Assembly (NCBI RefSeq): GCF_029407905.1
Contig: NW_026577903.1
Coordinates: 372,001 to 436,000 of the forward strand
Direction: 5' to 3'
Length of the DNA stretch: 64,000 nucleotides
Origin: Bubalus kerabau
Lineage: Eukaryota; Chordata; Mammalia; Artiodactyla; Bovidae
Shown here: positions 22,664 to 35,850 of the stretch, in pieces
Layout of the letters: every line of letters begins with the position of its first letter
How positions within the stretch are numbered: the first letter of the stretch is position 1
Notes under the pieces: generated by a model
What the model was told of the DNA's origin: nothing
The model's input: the letters and a program-made list of their open reading frames with translations, nothing else
The model's database searches: none
Translations under genes and position numbers: made by a program

Positions 22664-24082
22664 TTGAAGAAGGACTCTCGAGGTCTTTTACGGGTTGGGG
22701 CAGGAAACCCTTGGTTCCCTTGACTTGTGCCGGTGATCTCAGGAAGGTCTAAGGGTGCCTCTGAGAAGTCAGGGATACTGAGCAGTTGGGAGGGGTCTCT
22801 CGGGACTCCACTGGGTTCGGTGCAATGGAAGAGGGCCTCATCTCGAGTGGAGGCAGGAAACTCATGTTTCCTCTCCTGACTTCCCCTGGGCCAGATCTGA
22901 CTCGGATCGCAGTTTCGCTGCAGAGTTCGAACAGGAGAGTCAGGCCTCGTCTTGTGTGGAGGAATGGAACTCTGCTTGCCTCTCCATTTGTTCATGGGGT
23001 GACAGGTCACTTCTTGAGCTGTGTGTGGTACCTGCGGGTTTCTCCGGACGATACCCAGGGGTGTCAGTGCCCCTAAGTGTTGTGCCTTCATCAAAAGGGT
23101 TATCTTCAAAGAGGTGTCCGGGCATCAGGATCTTATCAAGAGCGGACCGGGAAATCGGGGTCTTTCGGCATGTGTCACCATCCACGTGGCTATGTCTCGA
23201 ATATCCTCGTGAAACCGGCCTCATCCTGAGATGCACCGGGAAAGGTGGGAACCCCTTCAAGACAAAACAGGGGAATCGACCCTCCTGTCGCGATCAGGAG
23301 GGGAGAAGGGGCCCAGATGTAGTGGTGCCGGGAACCTCGGTGTTCTCCTCGAGTCAGACTGGTGTGTCGAGGAACTTTTGAGGGCTCATCATGGGTGCCA
23401 ATACCGTTTCGCACTTCAAGACGGAACGTGGGACTTCTCTTGAGACGCTGTAGGGGGCAACGGCCTCATCTTGGGATGACGGGGGAACCACGTGGCGTTT
23501 CTCGAGTTGTGGCGGGATTCTCGAGTTTCGACGGGGAATACAGTCTTCCTCATGTGTTGGGCCAGGGAAGTCCTATCTTCCATTCGAGTTTAAAGGGAGA
23601 GCTGGGGATTGCTCTCGAGTCACTGCAGGGCAAAATAGACCTCATCTAGGCTTGTGTCCAGGACTTAATGCTCGTCCCTAGGGGCGACAGGGATCTTGGG
23701 GTTGCATACCAGACTCACCCGGGGAATCAGGCCTCGTCTCGAGGGGAAGCAAAGAACTCCGCTGTCCTTTTGAGTCGCGATGGGTATCTCTTGGAGCCCA
23801 CTGTTTGCCCTAAAGGGAGTCAAGCCTCCTGTGGTGTTTGGATAGAGGACTCGGGATTCCTCTCCAGGCCATGCAGGAAAAGAAGGCCCTCATCTCTCGA
23901 TGATGGCGGCGTCTCGTGGGTTTTCTAGACTGCTGCGCTAGTGCCAGGTTTCTGACGAGGTACGAGAGGGAGCTCAGGGAGCCTCTCGTGTGGCGCCAGG
24001 GAAGTCAGGTCCCCATGAGATGGCTAGGGGGAGCTCGTCATTGCTCTCGAGTCATGGTAGGGTAATCGGGCCTCAAGACGGG
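22664..24082. repeat. Satellite I monomer M3 (1419 bp)
   Basis: Subtype B with the ~19-bp length variant near 22875 (tgacttcccctgggccag). Confidence 0.85.
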
Positions 24083-25916
24083 TTGAAGAAGGACTCTCGA
24101 GGTCTTTCTCGAGTCACTGCATAAAACCCAGGGTTCCCTTGACTTGTGCCTGCGACCTCAGGGAGCTTCTCAGAGTGCCTCTGAGAAGTCAGGGATACTG
24201 TGCAGTTTGGAGGGGCCTCTCGAGACTCCTCTGCATTTGGTGGAATGTAAGAGGGACTCATCTCGAGTTGAAGCAGGAACCTCAGTGTTCCTCTCCATTT
24301 CTGACTCAGATCGCAAGGTCCCTGCATGTTGGTACAGGAGAGTCAGGCCTCGTCTTTTCTGGAGGATGGGACTCCTCTTGCCTCTCGAGTTGTTCTCGAG
24401 GTGACAGGCCACTTGTCGAGCTGTGTGTGTAACCTGCCCGTTTTTCCGGATGATGCACAGGTGTGTTAGTGCCCCTTCGTGTTGTACCTTCATACTCAAG
24501 GCTGCCTTCCAAGTGGTGTCCGAGCATCGGATTCTTATCAAGAGCGGACCGGGAAATTGGAGTCTTTCAGCAAGTGGCACCACCCACAAAGCTACGTATC
24601 GAATTTCCCCATGAGACCGGCCTCATCCTGAGTTGTGCAGGGAAGGTCGGGCCCCCTTGCAGACAAAGCAGGGGAATCGACCCACCGGTCACGATCAGGA
24701 GGGGAGAAGGGGCTTAAATGAAGTGGTGCCGGGAACCTCGGTGTTCCCCTTGAGTGAGACCGGCGTGTTGGGGGACTTTTGGGGTCGCATCAAGGGTGCC
24801 AAGTACCGTTTCGCATTTCAAGACGGAACCTGGGACATCTTTTGAAACGCTGTAGCGGGCAAGGGCCTCATCTTGCGATGACGGGAGAACCACGTGGTTT
24901 TGCTCGAGTTGCGGCGGGATTCTCGAGTTATGACCGGGAATTTAGGCTTCCTTTTGTTGGCCTTGAAATCCAATCTTCCATTCGGGTTGCGAGGGGGAGC
25001 TGGGGATTGCGCTAGAGTCACTGCAGGGCAAAAGAGACCTAATCTAGGCTTGTGTCCGGGATCTAACGTTGCTCTCCAGGGGCGACAGGGATCTCGGGTT
25101 TGCATTCCAGACTCATCCGGGGAGTCAGTTCTCACCTCGAGGGTAAGCAAAGAATTCCGCTCTCGTCTCGAGTCGCGATGGGTATCTCTTGGAGCCCACT
25201 GTGTGTACTAAAGGGAGTCAAGCCTCCTGTGGAGTTTGGAGAGAGGACTCGGGATTGGACTCCAGGCCATGCAGGAAAAGAAGGCCCTCATCTCGAGATG
25301 ACGGTGGCGTCTCGTGGGTTTTCTCGAGCTGCTGCGCCAGTGTGGGGTGTCTCATGAAGTACCACGGGGATCTCAGGGAGCCTCTTGTGTGGCGCCAGGA
25401 AAATCCAGTATTCCATTCGAGTTGCAATTTAGAACTGGGGATTGCTCTCCAGTCACTGCAGGGCAAAATAGACCTCATCTACGCTTGTGTCCAGTACCCA
25501 GTGTTCCACTACTGGGCCAACAGGGATCTCAGGGTTGCATTCTCGACTCACCCGGAGAGTCAGGCCTCGTCTTGAGGGGAAAAAAAGGACTCCGCTCTCC
25601 TGTCGAGTCGCGACGGGTATCTCTTGGAGCCCACTGCGTGGCGTAAAGGGAGTGAAGCCTCCTATGGAGTTTGGAGAGATGACTCGGGATTGTTTTCCTG
25701 GCCATGCAGGAAAAAAGGCCCTCATCTCGCGATGACAGGGGCATCTCGTGGGTTTTCTCCAGCTGCGGCGCCAGTATCAGATTTCTCACGAGGTACAACG
25801 GGGAGCTCAGAGAGCCTCTCGTGTGGTGCTAGGGACGTCAGGTCTCCGTGCGTGTGGTGAATGGGAGTGCGTGATTGCTCTCGAGTCATAGTAGGCGAAT
25901 CGGGCCTCAAGACGCA
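24083..25916. repeat. Satellite I monomer M4, expanded (1834 bp)
   Basis: Subtype B. About 435 bp longer than normal because a segment is present twice in tandem: roughly 24965-25399 and 25400-25834. Paired landmarks are ttcc attcg (24977 and 25412) and ggagcccact (25191 and 25626), offset 435, close to 14 x 31 bp. The join at 25395-25402 is between ggcgccagga and the normally distant cccaggaaagtcc region, which share ccagg. Confidence 0.88.
25400..25834. repeat. Internal ~435-bp expansion of M4
   Basis: The second, extra copy. It carries ttagaactggggatt and ttctcgactcacccgg, variants found in M2 (22157 and 22289) but not in the adjacent segment of M4. This points to unequal exchange with a non-neighbouring monomer. 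Confidence 0.75.
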
Positions 25917-27320
25917 TTGAAGAAGGACTCTTGAGGTCTTTCTCGGGTTGCGGCAGGGAACCCTGGGTTCCCTTGATTTGTGTCGGTGACCTCAGGCAAC
26001 TTCTAAGGGTGCCTCTGAGAAGTCAGGGACACTGTGGGTTTGGGAGGGGCCCTTCGTTACTCAACTGGGTTTGATGCAATCGAAGAGGGCCTCATCTCGA
26101 ATGGAGGCAGGAACCTCAGGGGTCCTCTCCATTTCTGACTCGGGTCGCAGGGTACCTGCAGAGTATGGAGAAGAGAGTCACGCCTCGTCTTCTGCGGAGG
26201 AATGGATTTCCCCTTGCCTTTCGAGTTGTTCACGGAGTGACAGGCCACTTGTTGAGCTGAGTGTGGAACCTGCGGGTTTTTCCGGACGATGCACGGGGGT
26301 GTCAGTGCCCCTTCGTGTTGTGCCTTCATCCACAGGGTTGCCTTCAAAGAGGTTTCCGGGCATCGGGTTCTTTTCAAGAGCGTACCGGAAAATTGGGGTC
26401 TTTCAGCATGTGGTACCACCCACGAGGCTACGTCTCGAATTTCCTCGGGAGACCGGCCTCATCCTGAGGTGCGCCGGGAAGCTCGGGAACCCCTTGCAGA
26501 CAAAGCAGGGGAATCGACCCACCGCTCGCGATCAGAAGGGGAGAAGGGGCTCAGATGAAGTGGTGCTGGGAACCTCGGTGGTCCCCTTGAGTGAGACCGG
26601 TATGTCACGGCACTTTTGAGATCGCATCAAGGGTGCCAAGTACAGTTTCGCACTTCAAGACGGAACGTGGGAATTCTCTGGAGATGCTGTAGCGGGCAAG
26701 GGCCTCATATTGCGATGACGAGGGAAACATGTGGTTTTTCTCGAGTTGAGGCGGGATTCTCGAGTTAAAACGGGGAATTCAGGCTTCCTCTTGTGTTGGC
26801 CCAGGAAGTCCAATCTTCCATTCAACTTGTCAGAGAGAGCTGGGGGTTGCTCTCGAGTCACTTCAGGGCAAAAAGTCCTCATCTAGGCTTGGGTCCAGGA
26901 CGTAATGTTCCTCTCAAGGGGCGACAGGGATATCGGGGTCGCATTCCAGTCTCACCCGGTGGGTCACGCCTCATCTCGAGTGGAAGCAAAGGACTCCACT
27001 ATCCTCTCGAGTCGGGACGCGTAACTCTTGGAGCCCAATGAGTGGCCTAAAGGGAGTCAAGCGTCCTGTGTAGCTTGGACAGAAGGTTCACGCTTGATCT
27101 GCATACCATGCAGTTAAAGATGGCCCTCCTCTCGTGATGACGGGGGCGTCTCATGGGTTTTCTCGAGCTGCGGCGCCAGTGTGGGGTTTCTCACGAGATA
27201 TGATGGGGAGTTCAGGGATCCTCTTGTGCAGCGCCAGAGAAGCCTGACTCCATGCGTATGGCCAGGCAGATCGCGTCATTGCTCTCGAGTCATGGGAGGG
27301 ACTAGGGCCTCAAGAGGCAT
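25917..27320. repeat. Satellite I monomer M5 (1404 bp)
   Basis: Subtype B for most of its length; near its end (27290 on: catgggagggactagggcct) it takes subtype A features, leading into M6. Confidence 0.82.
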
Positions 27321-28720
27321 TTAAGAAGGACTCTCAAGGTTTTTCTTGGGCTGGGGCGGGAAACACTCGTTTCCCTCGACCTCTACAGGGGACCTTAGGG
27401 AACTTCCCAGGTGCCTCTGAGAGGTGAGGGATACTGAGGAGTTAGAGGGGCCTCTTGGGACTCCACTAGGTTTGACGAAATGAAAGAGGGCCTCATCTCG
27501 ATTGGAGGCAGGAACCTCAGGCTTCCTCTCCATTTCTGACTCCGACCGCAGGGTCCCTGCAGAGTTGGGACAGGAGAGTCAGGCCTCGTCTTGTCTGAGT
27601 AACGGAACTCTGCTTGCCTCTCGAGTCGTTCAGGGGGTCTCAGGGCCCTTGACAAGCTGTGTGTGGAACCTGCAAGTGTTTCCAGAAGATGCATGGGGGT
27701 GTCAGTGCCCCTTCATTTTGTGCCTTCCCCCACAGGGTTGCCTTCAAAGAGGTGTCCGGGCATCGGGTTCATTTCAAGAGCGGACCGGGAAATCGGGGTC
27801 ATTCGGCATGTGGCACCACCCACGTGGCTCATCTCGAATTTCCTCGTGAGACCAGCATCATCCTGAGGTGCGCCGGGAAGGCCGGGAACCCCTTCCACAC
27901 AAAGTAGGGGAATCGATTCTCCTGTCGCGATCAGGAGGGGAGATGGGGCTCAGATGAAGTGGTGCCGGGACCCTCGGTGTTCCACTCGAGGGAACCCGGC
28001 ATTTCAGGGAACTTTAGGGGTCACATCAAGGGAGCCAAGTACCGTTTCCCACTTCAGGACGGAACATGGGACTTCCCTGGAGACGCTGTAGCGTGCAAGG
28101 GCCTCATCCTGTGAAGACGTTGGAACCACGTCGTTTTTCTTGAGTTGCATCGGGATTCTCGAAAACGACAGGAATTTCAGGTCTCTCTTGGGTTGGCCCT
28201 GGGAAGCCCAATCTTCAATTCGAGTTGCGATGGAAAGCTGGGGGTTCTGCTCGAGTCACTACAGGGCCAAAGAGACCTCATCGAGGCGTGTGTCCAGGAC
28301 CTAATAGTCCTCTCAATGGAAGACAGGGATCCCGGGTTTCCATTCCAGACTCCCCCGGGGAGTCAGGACTCGCCTGGAGGGGAAGCAAAGGACTCCGCTT
28401 TCCTCTCAAGTCGCGACACGGATCTCTTGGAGCCCACTGAGTGGACTCAAGGGTGTCGAGCCTCCCCTTCAGTTTGGAGAGAGGACTCGGGATTGCTCTC
28501 CAGACCAGGCAGGAAAAGAAGGCCCTCATCTCGCGATGACGGGGGCGTCTCATGGGTTTCCTCAGGCTGCTGCGCCCATGGGGGTTTTCTCACGAGGCAC
28601 GACGAGGACCTCAGGGAGCCTCTCGTGCAGCGCCAGGGAAGTCAGGTCTCCATGCGCATGGCGAGGGGGAGCTGGTCATCACTCTCGAGTCATGGGAAAC
28701 GGCTAGGTCCTCAAGAGGCG
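27321..28720. repeat. Satellite I monomer M6 (1400 bp)
   Basis: Subtype A (gaccttagggaacttccc, gaggtgaggg, gggaagcccaatctt). Confidence 0.85.
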
Positions 28721-30238
28721 TTGAAGAAGGACTCTCGAGGTCTTTCTCGGGTTGCGGCGGGAAACCCTCATTTCCCTTGACTTCTGCAGGGGACCTTAGG
28801 GAACTTCCCAGGGTGCCTCTGAGAGGTGAGGGATGCTGTGCAGTTGGCAGGGCCTCTCGGTACTCTGCTGGGTTCGGCGCAATGGAAGAGGGCCTCATCT
28901 CGAGGGGAGGCAGGAACCTCAGGCTTCCTCTCGGTTTCGGACTCCGACTGCACGGTCCCTGCAGTGTTGGGACAGGAGAGTCATGCCTCGTCTTGTCTGA
29001 GGAATGGAATTCTGGTTGCCTCTCGAGTTGTTCTGGGAGTCTCAGGCCCCTTGTCGAGCTGTGTGTAGACCCTGCGGGTTTTTCCGGATGATGCACGGGG
29101 GTGTCAGTGCCCCTTCGTGTTATGCCTTCACCCACAGGGTTGCCTTCGAAGAGGTATCCGGGCATCGGCTTCTTATCAAGAGCGGACCGGAAAATCGGGG
29201 TCGTTCGGCACGTGGCACCTCACACGTGGCTAGTCTCGAATTTCCTCCGGAGACCGGCCTCATCCTGAGGTGCGCCAGGAAGGCCGGGAACCCCTTCCAG
29301 ACCACGCAGGGGAATCGACTCTCCTCTCGCGATCAGGAAGGGAGAAGGGTCTCAGATTAAGTGGTGCCGGGACCCTCGGTGTTCCCCTCGAGGGAACCCA
29401 GCGTGTCGGGGAAATTTTGCGGTCGCATCAAGGGTGTCAAGTACCGTTTCGCACTTAAGGACGGAACATGGGACTTCCCTGGAGACGCCGGGAACTTCGG
29501 TGTTCCCCTGGAGTGAGACCGGTATGTTGGGGAACTTTGGGGTCGCATTAAGGGTGCCAAGTAGCATTTCGAACTTTAAGATGGAACGTGGGACTTCTCT
29601 TGAGACTCTAGCTGGCAAGGGCCTCATATTGCGATGAAGGGGGAACCACATGGTTTTTAAGACTTGAGGCTGAATTCTCGAATTACGATGGGAAATTTAG
29701 ACTTCCTCTTGTGTTGACCGTGGGAAGACCAATCTTCCATTCAAATTGTGAGGGAGAGATGGAGGTTGCTCTCGAGTCACTGTAGGGCAAAATAGACCTC
29801 ATCTAGGCTTGTGTCTAGGACATAATGTTCCACTCCAGGGGCGACAGGGATCTCGGGGTTGCATTCCAAACTCACCCGGGGAGTCAGGCCTCGTGTCCAG
29901 GGAAGCAAAGGACTCCGCTCTCCTCTTGAGTCGCACCGGGTATGTCTTGGACCCAACTGAGTGGCCTAAAGGGAGTCAATCCTCCTGTGAAGTTTGGAGA
30001 GAGGACCAGGAATTGCTCTCCAGGTCAGGCAGGAAAAGAAGGCCCCCATCTCTCCTTGACGGGGGCATCTTGTGGTTTTTCTTGAACTGTGGCACCACTG
30101 TGGGTTTTCTCACGAGGTACGATGGGGTACTCAGGGAGCCTCTTGTGTGGTACTAGGGAAGTCAGTTTTCCTGCTTGTGGCGAGGGGAGCGCGTCCTTGT
30201 TCTGGAGTCATGGTAGGGGAATCGGGCATCAAGAGACG
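28721..30238. repeat. Satellite I monomer M7, expanded (1518 bp)
   Basis: Starts as subtype A and switches to B at 29488. The switch lies in a tandem duplication of ~121 bp: cggtgttcccctcgag at 29376 and cggtgttcccctggag at 29497. The join shares gccg between ggagacgcc and gccggga. Confidence 0.85.
29488..29608. repeat. Internal ~121-bp expansion of M7 at an A-to-B switch
   Basis: The extra segment is subtype B and shares agtagcatttcgaacttta with M9 (32366), so the B partner was M9-like. The size is close to four 31-bp subrepeats. Confidence 0.72.
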
Positions 30239-31645
30239 TTGAAAAAGGACTCTCCAAGTCTTTCTCGGGTTACTTCTGGAAACTCTGGGTTCCCTCGACT
30301 TGTGCCAGTGACTTCAGGTAGCTTCTCAGGGAGCCTCTGAGAACTCAGGGATACTGTGGTGTTGGGAGGGGCCTCTCGGGACACCACTGAGTTTGGTTCA
30401 ATGGAAGAGGGCCTCTTCTCTAGTTGAGGCAGGAACCTCAGGGTTCCTCTCCATTTCTGACTCCAATTGCAGAGTCCCTGAAGAGTTGGGACAGGAGAGT
30501 AAGGCCTCGTCTTGTGTGAAGGAATGCAACTTCACTTGCCTCTCGAGTTGTTCACGAGGTGACAGTCCACATTTGGAGCTGTGAGTGGAATCGGCGGGTT
30601 TTTCTAGACGATGCATGGGGATGTCAGTGTCCCTTCGTGTTGTGCCTTCATCCACAGGGTTGCCTTCGAAGAGATGTCCGGGCGTCAGGTTCTTATCTAG
30701 AGTGCACCGGGAATTCGGGATCTTTCAGCATATGGCACCAACCATGAGGCTACTTTTCGAATTTCCTCATGAGACCGGCCTCATCCGGAGGTTCGCGGGG
30801 AACGTCGGGAACCCCTTGCAGACAAAACATGGGAATCGACCCTTCTGTCGCGATCAGGAGGGGTGAAGGGGCTCACAGGAAGTGGTGCCGTGAACTTTGG
30901 TGTTTCCCTCGAGTGAGACCGGTATGTCAGGGAACTTTGGGGGTCCCATCAAGGGTGCCAAGTACCGTTTTGTACTTCAGGATGGAACGTGGGACTTTAC
31001 TTGATACGCTGTAGCGGCCAAGAGCCTCATCTTGCGATGACGGGGGAGCCACGTGGTTTTTCTCGAGTTGCGGCGGGATTCTCGAGTTACGACGGGGATT
31101 TCAGGCTTCCTCTTGTGTTGGGCCAGGGAAGGCCAATCATCCATTCGAGTTGCGAGGGAGAGCTGGGGGTTGCGCTCGAGTCACTGCAGGGCAAAGGAGA
31201 CCTCATCTAGGCTTGTGTCCAGGACCTAATGTTCCTCTCCAAGGGCCACAGGGATCTCAGGTTTGCATTCCAGACTCACCCAGGGAGTCAGGCCTCATGT
31301 CGAAGGGAAGCAAAGGACTCCGCTCTCCTTTCGAGTCGCGACGGGCACCTCTTGGAGCCCACTTTGTGGCCTAAAGGGAGTCAAGCCTCCTGTGAAGTTT
31401 GGAGAGAGGACTTGGGACTGCTCTCCAGGCCATGCAGGAAAAGATGGCCCTCATCTCGCGATGACGGAGGGATCTTGTGGGTTTTCTCCACCTGCGGCGC
31501 CAGTGTGGGGTTTCACACGAGGTATGACGGGGAGCTCAGGGAGCCTCTCGTGTGGCGCCAGGGAAGTGAGGTCTCCATGTGCGTGGCGAGGGGGAGCGCA
31601 TTATTGCTCTCGAGCTATGGTAGGGGAATCTGACCTCAAGACACA
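30239..31645. repeat. Satellite I monomer M8 (1407 bp)
   Basis: Subtype B. Contains a conserved ggagccacgtggttttt E-box region at 31046. Confidence 0.82.
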
Positions 31646-33038
31646 TTGAAGAAGGACTCTCGAGGTCTTTCTTCGGTTGTGGCAGGAAACCCTTATTTCC
31701 CTCGACTTTTGCCGGTGGCCTCAAGGAGCTTCTCAGAATGCCTATGAGAAGTCAGGGATACTGTGGAGATGGGAGGGGCCTCTCGGGACTCCACTGGGTT
31801 TGTTTTAATGGAAGAGGGCCTCATCTCGGGTTGAGGCAGGAACCTCAGGTTTCCTCTCCATTTCTGACTCAGATCGAAGCGTGCCTGCAGAGTTGGGATT
31901 GGATACTCAGGCCTCGTCTTGTCTGAGGAAGGGAACTCCGCTTTCCTCTCTCATTGTTTAAGGGGTGACAGGCCAGTTGTGGAGCTGTATGTGGATCCTG
32001 CGGGGTTTTCCGGACGATGAACAGGGTTGCCAGTGCCCCCTCGTGTAGTGCCTTCATCCACAGGGTTGCCTTAGAAGAGGTGTCCGGGCATCGGGTTCTT
32101 ATCAAGAGCAAGACCGAGAAATCGGGGTCTTTTGGCACGTGGCACCAACACGAGGCTACGTCTCGAATTTCTTCGTGAGACTGGCCTCATCCTGAGGTGC
32201 GCCATGAAGGTCGGGAACGCCTTCTAGACAAAGCAAGGGGATTGACCTTCCTGCCGTGATCAGGAGCGGAGAAGGGGCTCAAATGAAGTGGTGCCAGGAA
32301 CTTCGGTGTTCCCTTGGAGTGAGACCGGTATATTGGGGAACTTTTGGGGTCGCATCAAGGGTGCCAAGTAGCATTTCGAACTTTATGACGAAACATGGGA
32401 CTTCTCTTGAGACTCTGTAGCGGGCAAAGGCCTCATATTGCGATGAATGGGGAACCACGTGGTTTTTAAGAGTTGCGGCGGGATTCTGGAGTTACAACGG
32501 GAAATTCAGACTTCCTCTTGTGTTGGCCCAGTGAAGACCAATCTTCCATTCGAATTGCGAGGGAGAGATGGGTGTTGCTCTCGAGTCACTGTAGGGCAAA
32601 ATAGACCTCATCTAGGCTTTTGTCCAGGACATAATGTTCCTCTCCAGGGGCAACAGGGATCTCGGGGTTGCATTCCAGACTCACCCATGGTAAGGCCTCG
32701 TCTCGAGGGGAAACAAAGTACTCTGCTCTCCTCTCACGTCGCGACAGGTATCTCTTGGAGCCCATTGAGTGGCCTAAAGGGAGTAAAGCCTCCTGTGAAG
32801 TTTGGAGAAAAGACCAGGGATTCCTCTCAAGGTCAGGCAGGAAAAGAAGTCCCCAATCTCGCGATGACGGTGGGTTTTCCCGAGCTGCGGCGCCAGTGTG
32901 GGGTTTCTCACGAGGTATGACGGGGAGCTCAGGGAGCCTCTCATGTGGCGCCAGGGAAGTCAGGTGTCCATGCGCATGGCGAGGGGGAGCGTGTCATTGC
33001 TCTCGAGTCATGGTAGGGGAATCCGTCCTCAAGACGCG
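31646..33038. repeat. Satellite I monomer M9 (1393 bp)
   Basis: Subtype B and the shortest full unit. It has small deletions (for example cacccatggtaaggcc near 32681 and a shortened gatgacggtgggttttcc near 32863). Its middle part is the sister of the B portion of M7. Confidence 0.82.
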
Positions 33039-34442
33039 TTGAAGACGGACTCTTGAGGTCTTTCTTGGGTTGCGGCAGGATACCCTGTGTTCCCTCGACT
33101 TGTGCCGGTGACCTCAGGGAGTTGCTCAGGGTGCCTCTGAGAAGACACTGATACTGCGGAGTTGGGAGGGGCCTCTAGGGACTCCACTGGCTGTGGTATA
33201 ATACAAGAGGGACTCATCTCGTGTTGAGGAAGGAACCTCAGGGTTCCTCTCCATTTCAGACTCCGATCTCAGGATTCCTGCAGAGTTGGGACAGGAGAGT
33301 CAGGCCTCGTATTCTGTGGAGAAATGAAACTTAGCTTGCCTCTCGAGTTGTTAACGAGGTAACAGGTCACTTGTCGAGCTGTATGTGGAACCTGCAGAAT
33401 TTTCCAAAAGATGCACGGGTGTTCAGGGTCCCTCCTTGTTGTGCCTTCATCCTATGGGATGCATTCCAAGAAGTGTACGGGCATCGGGTTCTTATTAAGA
33501 GCTGACCGGGAAATGGGGTCTTTCCGCATGTGGCACCACCCACGAGGCTACATCTCCAATTTCCTCGTGAGACAGGCCTCATTCTGATGTGTGCTGGGAA
33601 GATCGGTAACCCCTTCCACACAAAGCAGGAGAAAAGACACTCCTGTTGCAATCAGGAGGGGAGAAGGGGCTCAAATGATGTGGTGCGGGGAACATGGGTG
33701 TTACCCTCCAGTGAGGCCTGTATGTTGGGAAACTTTGGGGGTGCCATCATGGGTGCCAAGTACCGTTTTGCACTTCAGTAGGAACGTGGGACTTCTTTTG
33801 AGACGCTGTGGCGGGCAAGGGCCTCATGCTGCGAAGACGATGGAACCACGTGGTTTTTTTCGAGTTGCGGCGGGATTCTCGAGTTACGACGGGGATTTCA
33901 GCCTTCCTCTTGTGTTAGCCCTGGGAAGCCCAAACTTCCCTTCGAGTTGCGAGGGAAAGCTGGATGTTGTGCTCGAATCACTGCAAGGCCAAAGAGACCT
34001 CATCTAGGCGTGTGTCCAGGACCTAATAGTCCTCTCAAGGGAAGACAAGGATCTCGGGATTGCACTCCAGACTCCCCCGGGGATTCAGGCCTCGCCTCGA
34101 GGGGAAGCAAAGGACTGCGCTCTGCTCTCGAGCCGCGAGGTGGATCTCTTGGAGCCCACTGAGTCGCCTCAAGGGAATCCATCCTACTCTTCAGTTTGGA
34201 GAGAAGACTCGGGATTGCTCTCCAGGCCAGGCAGGAAAAGAAGGCCCTCAGCTCGCGAGGACGGGGGCGTCTCAGGGGTTTCCTCGAGCTGCAGCGCCCG
34301 TGGGGGTTTTCTCCCGAGGCACGACGAGGATCTCAGGGAGCCTCTCGTGCGGCGCCAGGGAAGCCAGGTCTGCATGCGCGAGGCGAGGGGGAGCGCATAA
34401 TTGCTCTCTAGTTCAGAGAGGGGACAAGGGCCTCAAGACACT
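33039..34442. repeat. Satellite I monomer M10 (1404 bp)
   Basis: Starts as subtype B and switches to A near 33.82 kb (gcgaagacgatggaacc). Its B part is more diverged than the other B monomers (for example gaagacactgata at 33142). Confidence 0.82.
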
Positions 34443-35850
34443 TTGAAGAAGGACTATCGAGGTCTTTCTCGAGTGGATGCGGGAAACCCTCATTTCCCTC
34501 GACTTCTGCCGGGGACCTGAGGGAACTTCCCAGGGTGCCTCTGAGAGGTGAGGGATGCTGTGGAGTTAGCGGGGCCTCTCGGGACTCCGCTGGGGTTGGC
34601 GCAATGGAAGAGGGCCTCATCTCGAGGGGAGGCAGGAACCTCAGACTTCCTCTCTGTTTCTGACTCCGACCCTCCGACCTCAGGGTCCCTGCAGAGTTGG
34701 GAGCGGAGAGTTAGGCCTCGCTTTGTCTGAGGAAGGGAACTCCGCTTGCCTCTCGAGTTGCTCAGGGGGTCTCAGGCCCCTCGTCGAGCTGTGTGTGGAA
34801 CCCACGGGTGTTTCTGGACGATGCACGGGAGTGTCAGTGCCCCTTCGTGTTGTGCCTTCACCCACAGGGTTGCCTTCGAAGAGGTGTCCGTTCAACGTGT
34901 TCTTCTCAAGAGTGGACCGGGAAATCGAGGTCGATCGGCATGTGGCACCAACCCCGTGGCTCATCTCGAATTTCCTCGTGCGGACGGCCTCATCCTGAGA
35001 TGCGCCGGGAAGGCCGGGAATCCCTTCCAGACCACGCAGGGGAATCGACACTCCTGTCGCCATCAGGAGGGGAGAAGGGGCTCAGATGAAGTGGTGTCGG
35101 GACCCTCGGTGTTTCCCTCGAGGGAACCCGGTGTGTCGGGGAACTTCTGGGGGTCGCATGAAAGGTGTCAGGTACTGTTTCGCACTTCAGGACGGAAACT
35201 GGGACTTCCCTTGAGACGCCATAGCGGGCAATAGGCTCATCTTGCAAAGACGATGGAACCACGTGGTTTTCCTCGAGTTGAGGCGGGATTCTCGAGTTAC
35301 GACGGGGATCTCAGGCTTCCTCTTGGGTTGGCCCTGCGAAGCCCAATCTTCCCCTCGAGTGAGAGGGAAAGCTGGGGGTTGCGCTCGAGTCACTGCAGGG
35401 CCGAAGAGACCTCACCTAGGCTTGTGTCCGGGACCTAATATTCCTCTCCAGGGAAGGCAGGGATCTAGGGGTTGCATTCTAGGCTCCCCCGGTGAGTCAG
35501 GCCTCGTCTCGAGGGGAAGCCAAGGACTCCGCTCTCCTCTCGAGTCGCGACGGGTATCCCTTGGAGCCCAAGAGTGGCCTAAATGGAGTTAAGCCTCCTG
35601 TGGAGTTTGGAGAGAGGACTCGGGATTGCTCTCTAGGCCATGCAGGAAAAGAAGGCCCTTATCTCGCGATGACGGGGGTGTCTCGTGGGTTTTCTCAAGG
35701 TGCAGTGCCTGGTTGGGGTTTCTCACGAGATAGGACGGGGAGCTCAGGGAGACTCCTGTGGTGCCACGGAAGTCAGGTCTCCATGGACGTGGCGTGGGGG
35801 AGCGCCTCATTGCTCTCGAGTCATGGTAGGGGAATCAAGCCTCAAGACGC
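34443..35850. repeat. Satellite I monomer M11 (1408 bp)
   Basis: Subtype A with a short local duplication near 34670 (ccgaccctccgacctc); switches to B near 35.57 kb (ggcctaaatggagttaagcc). Confidence 0.82.
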
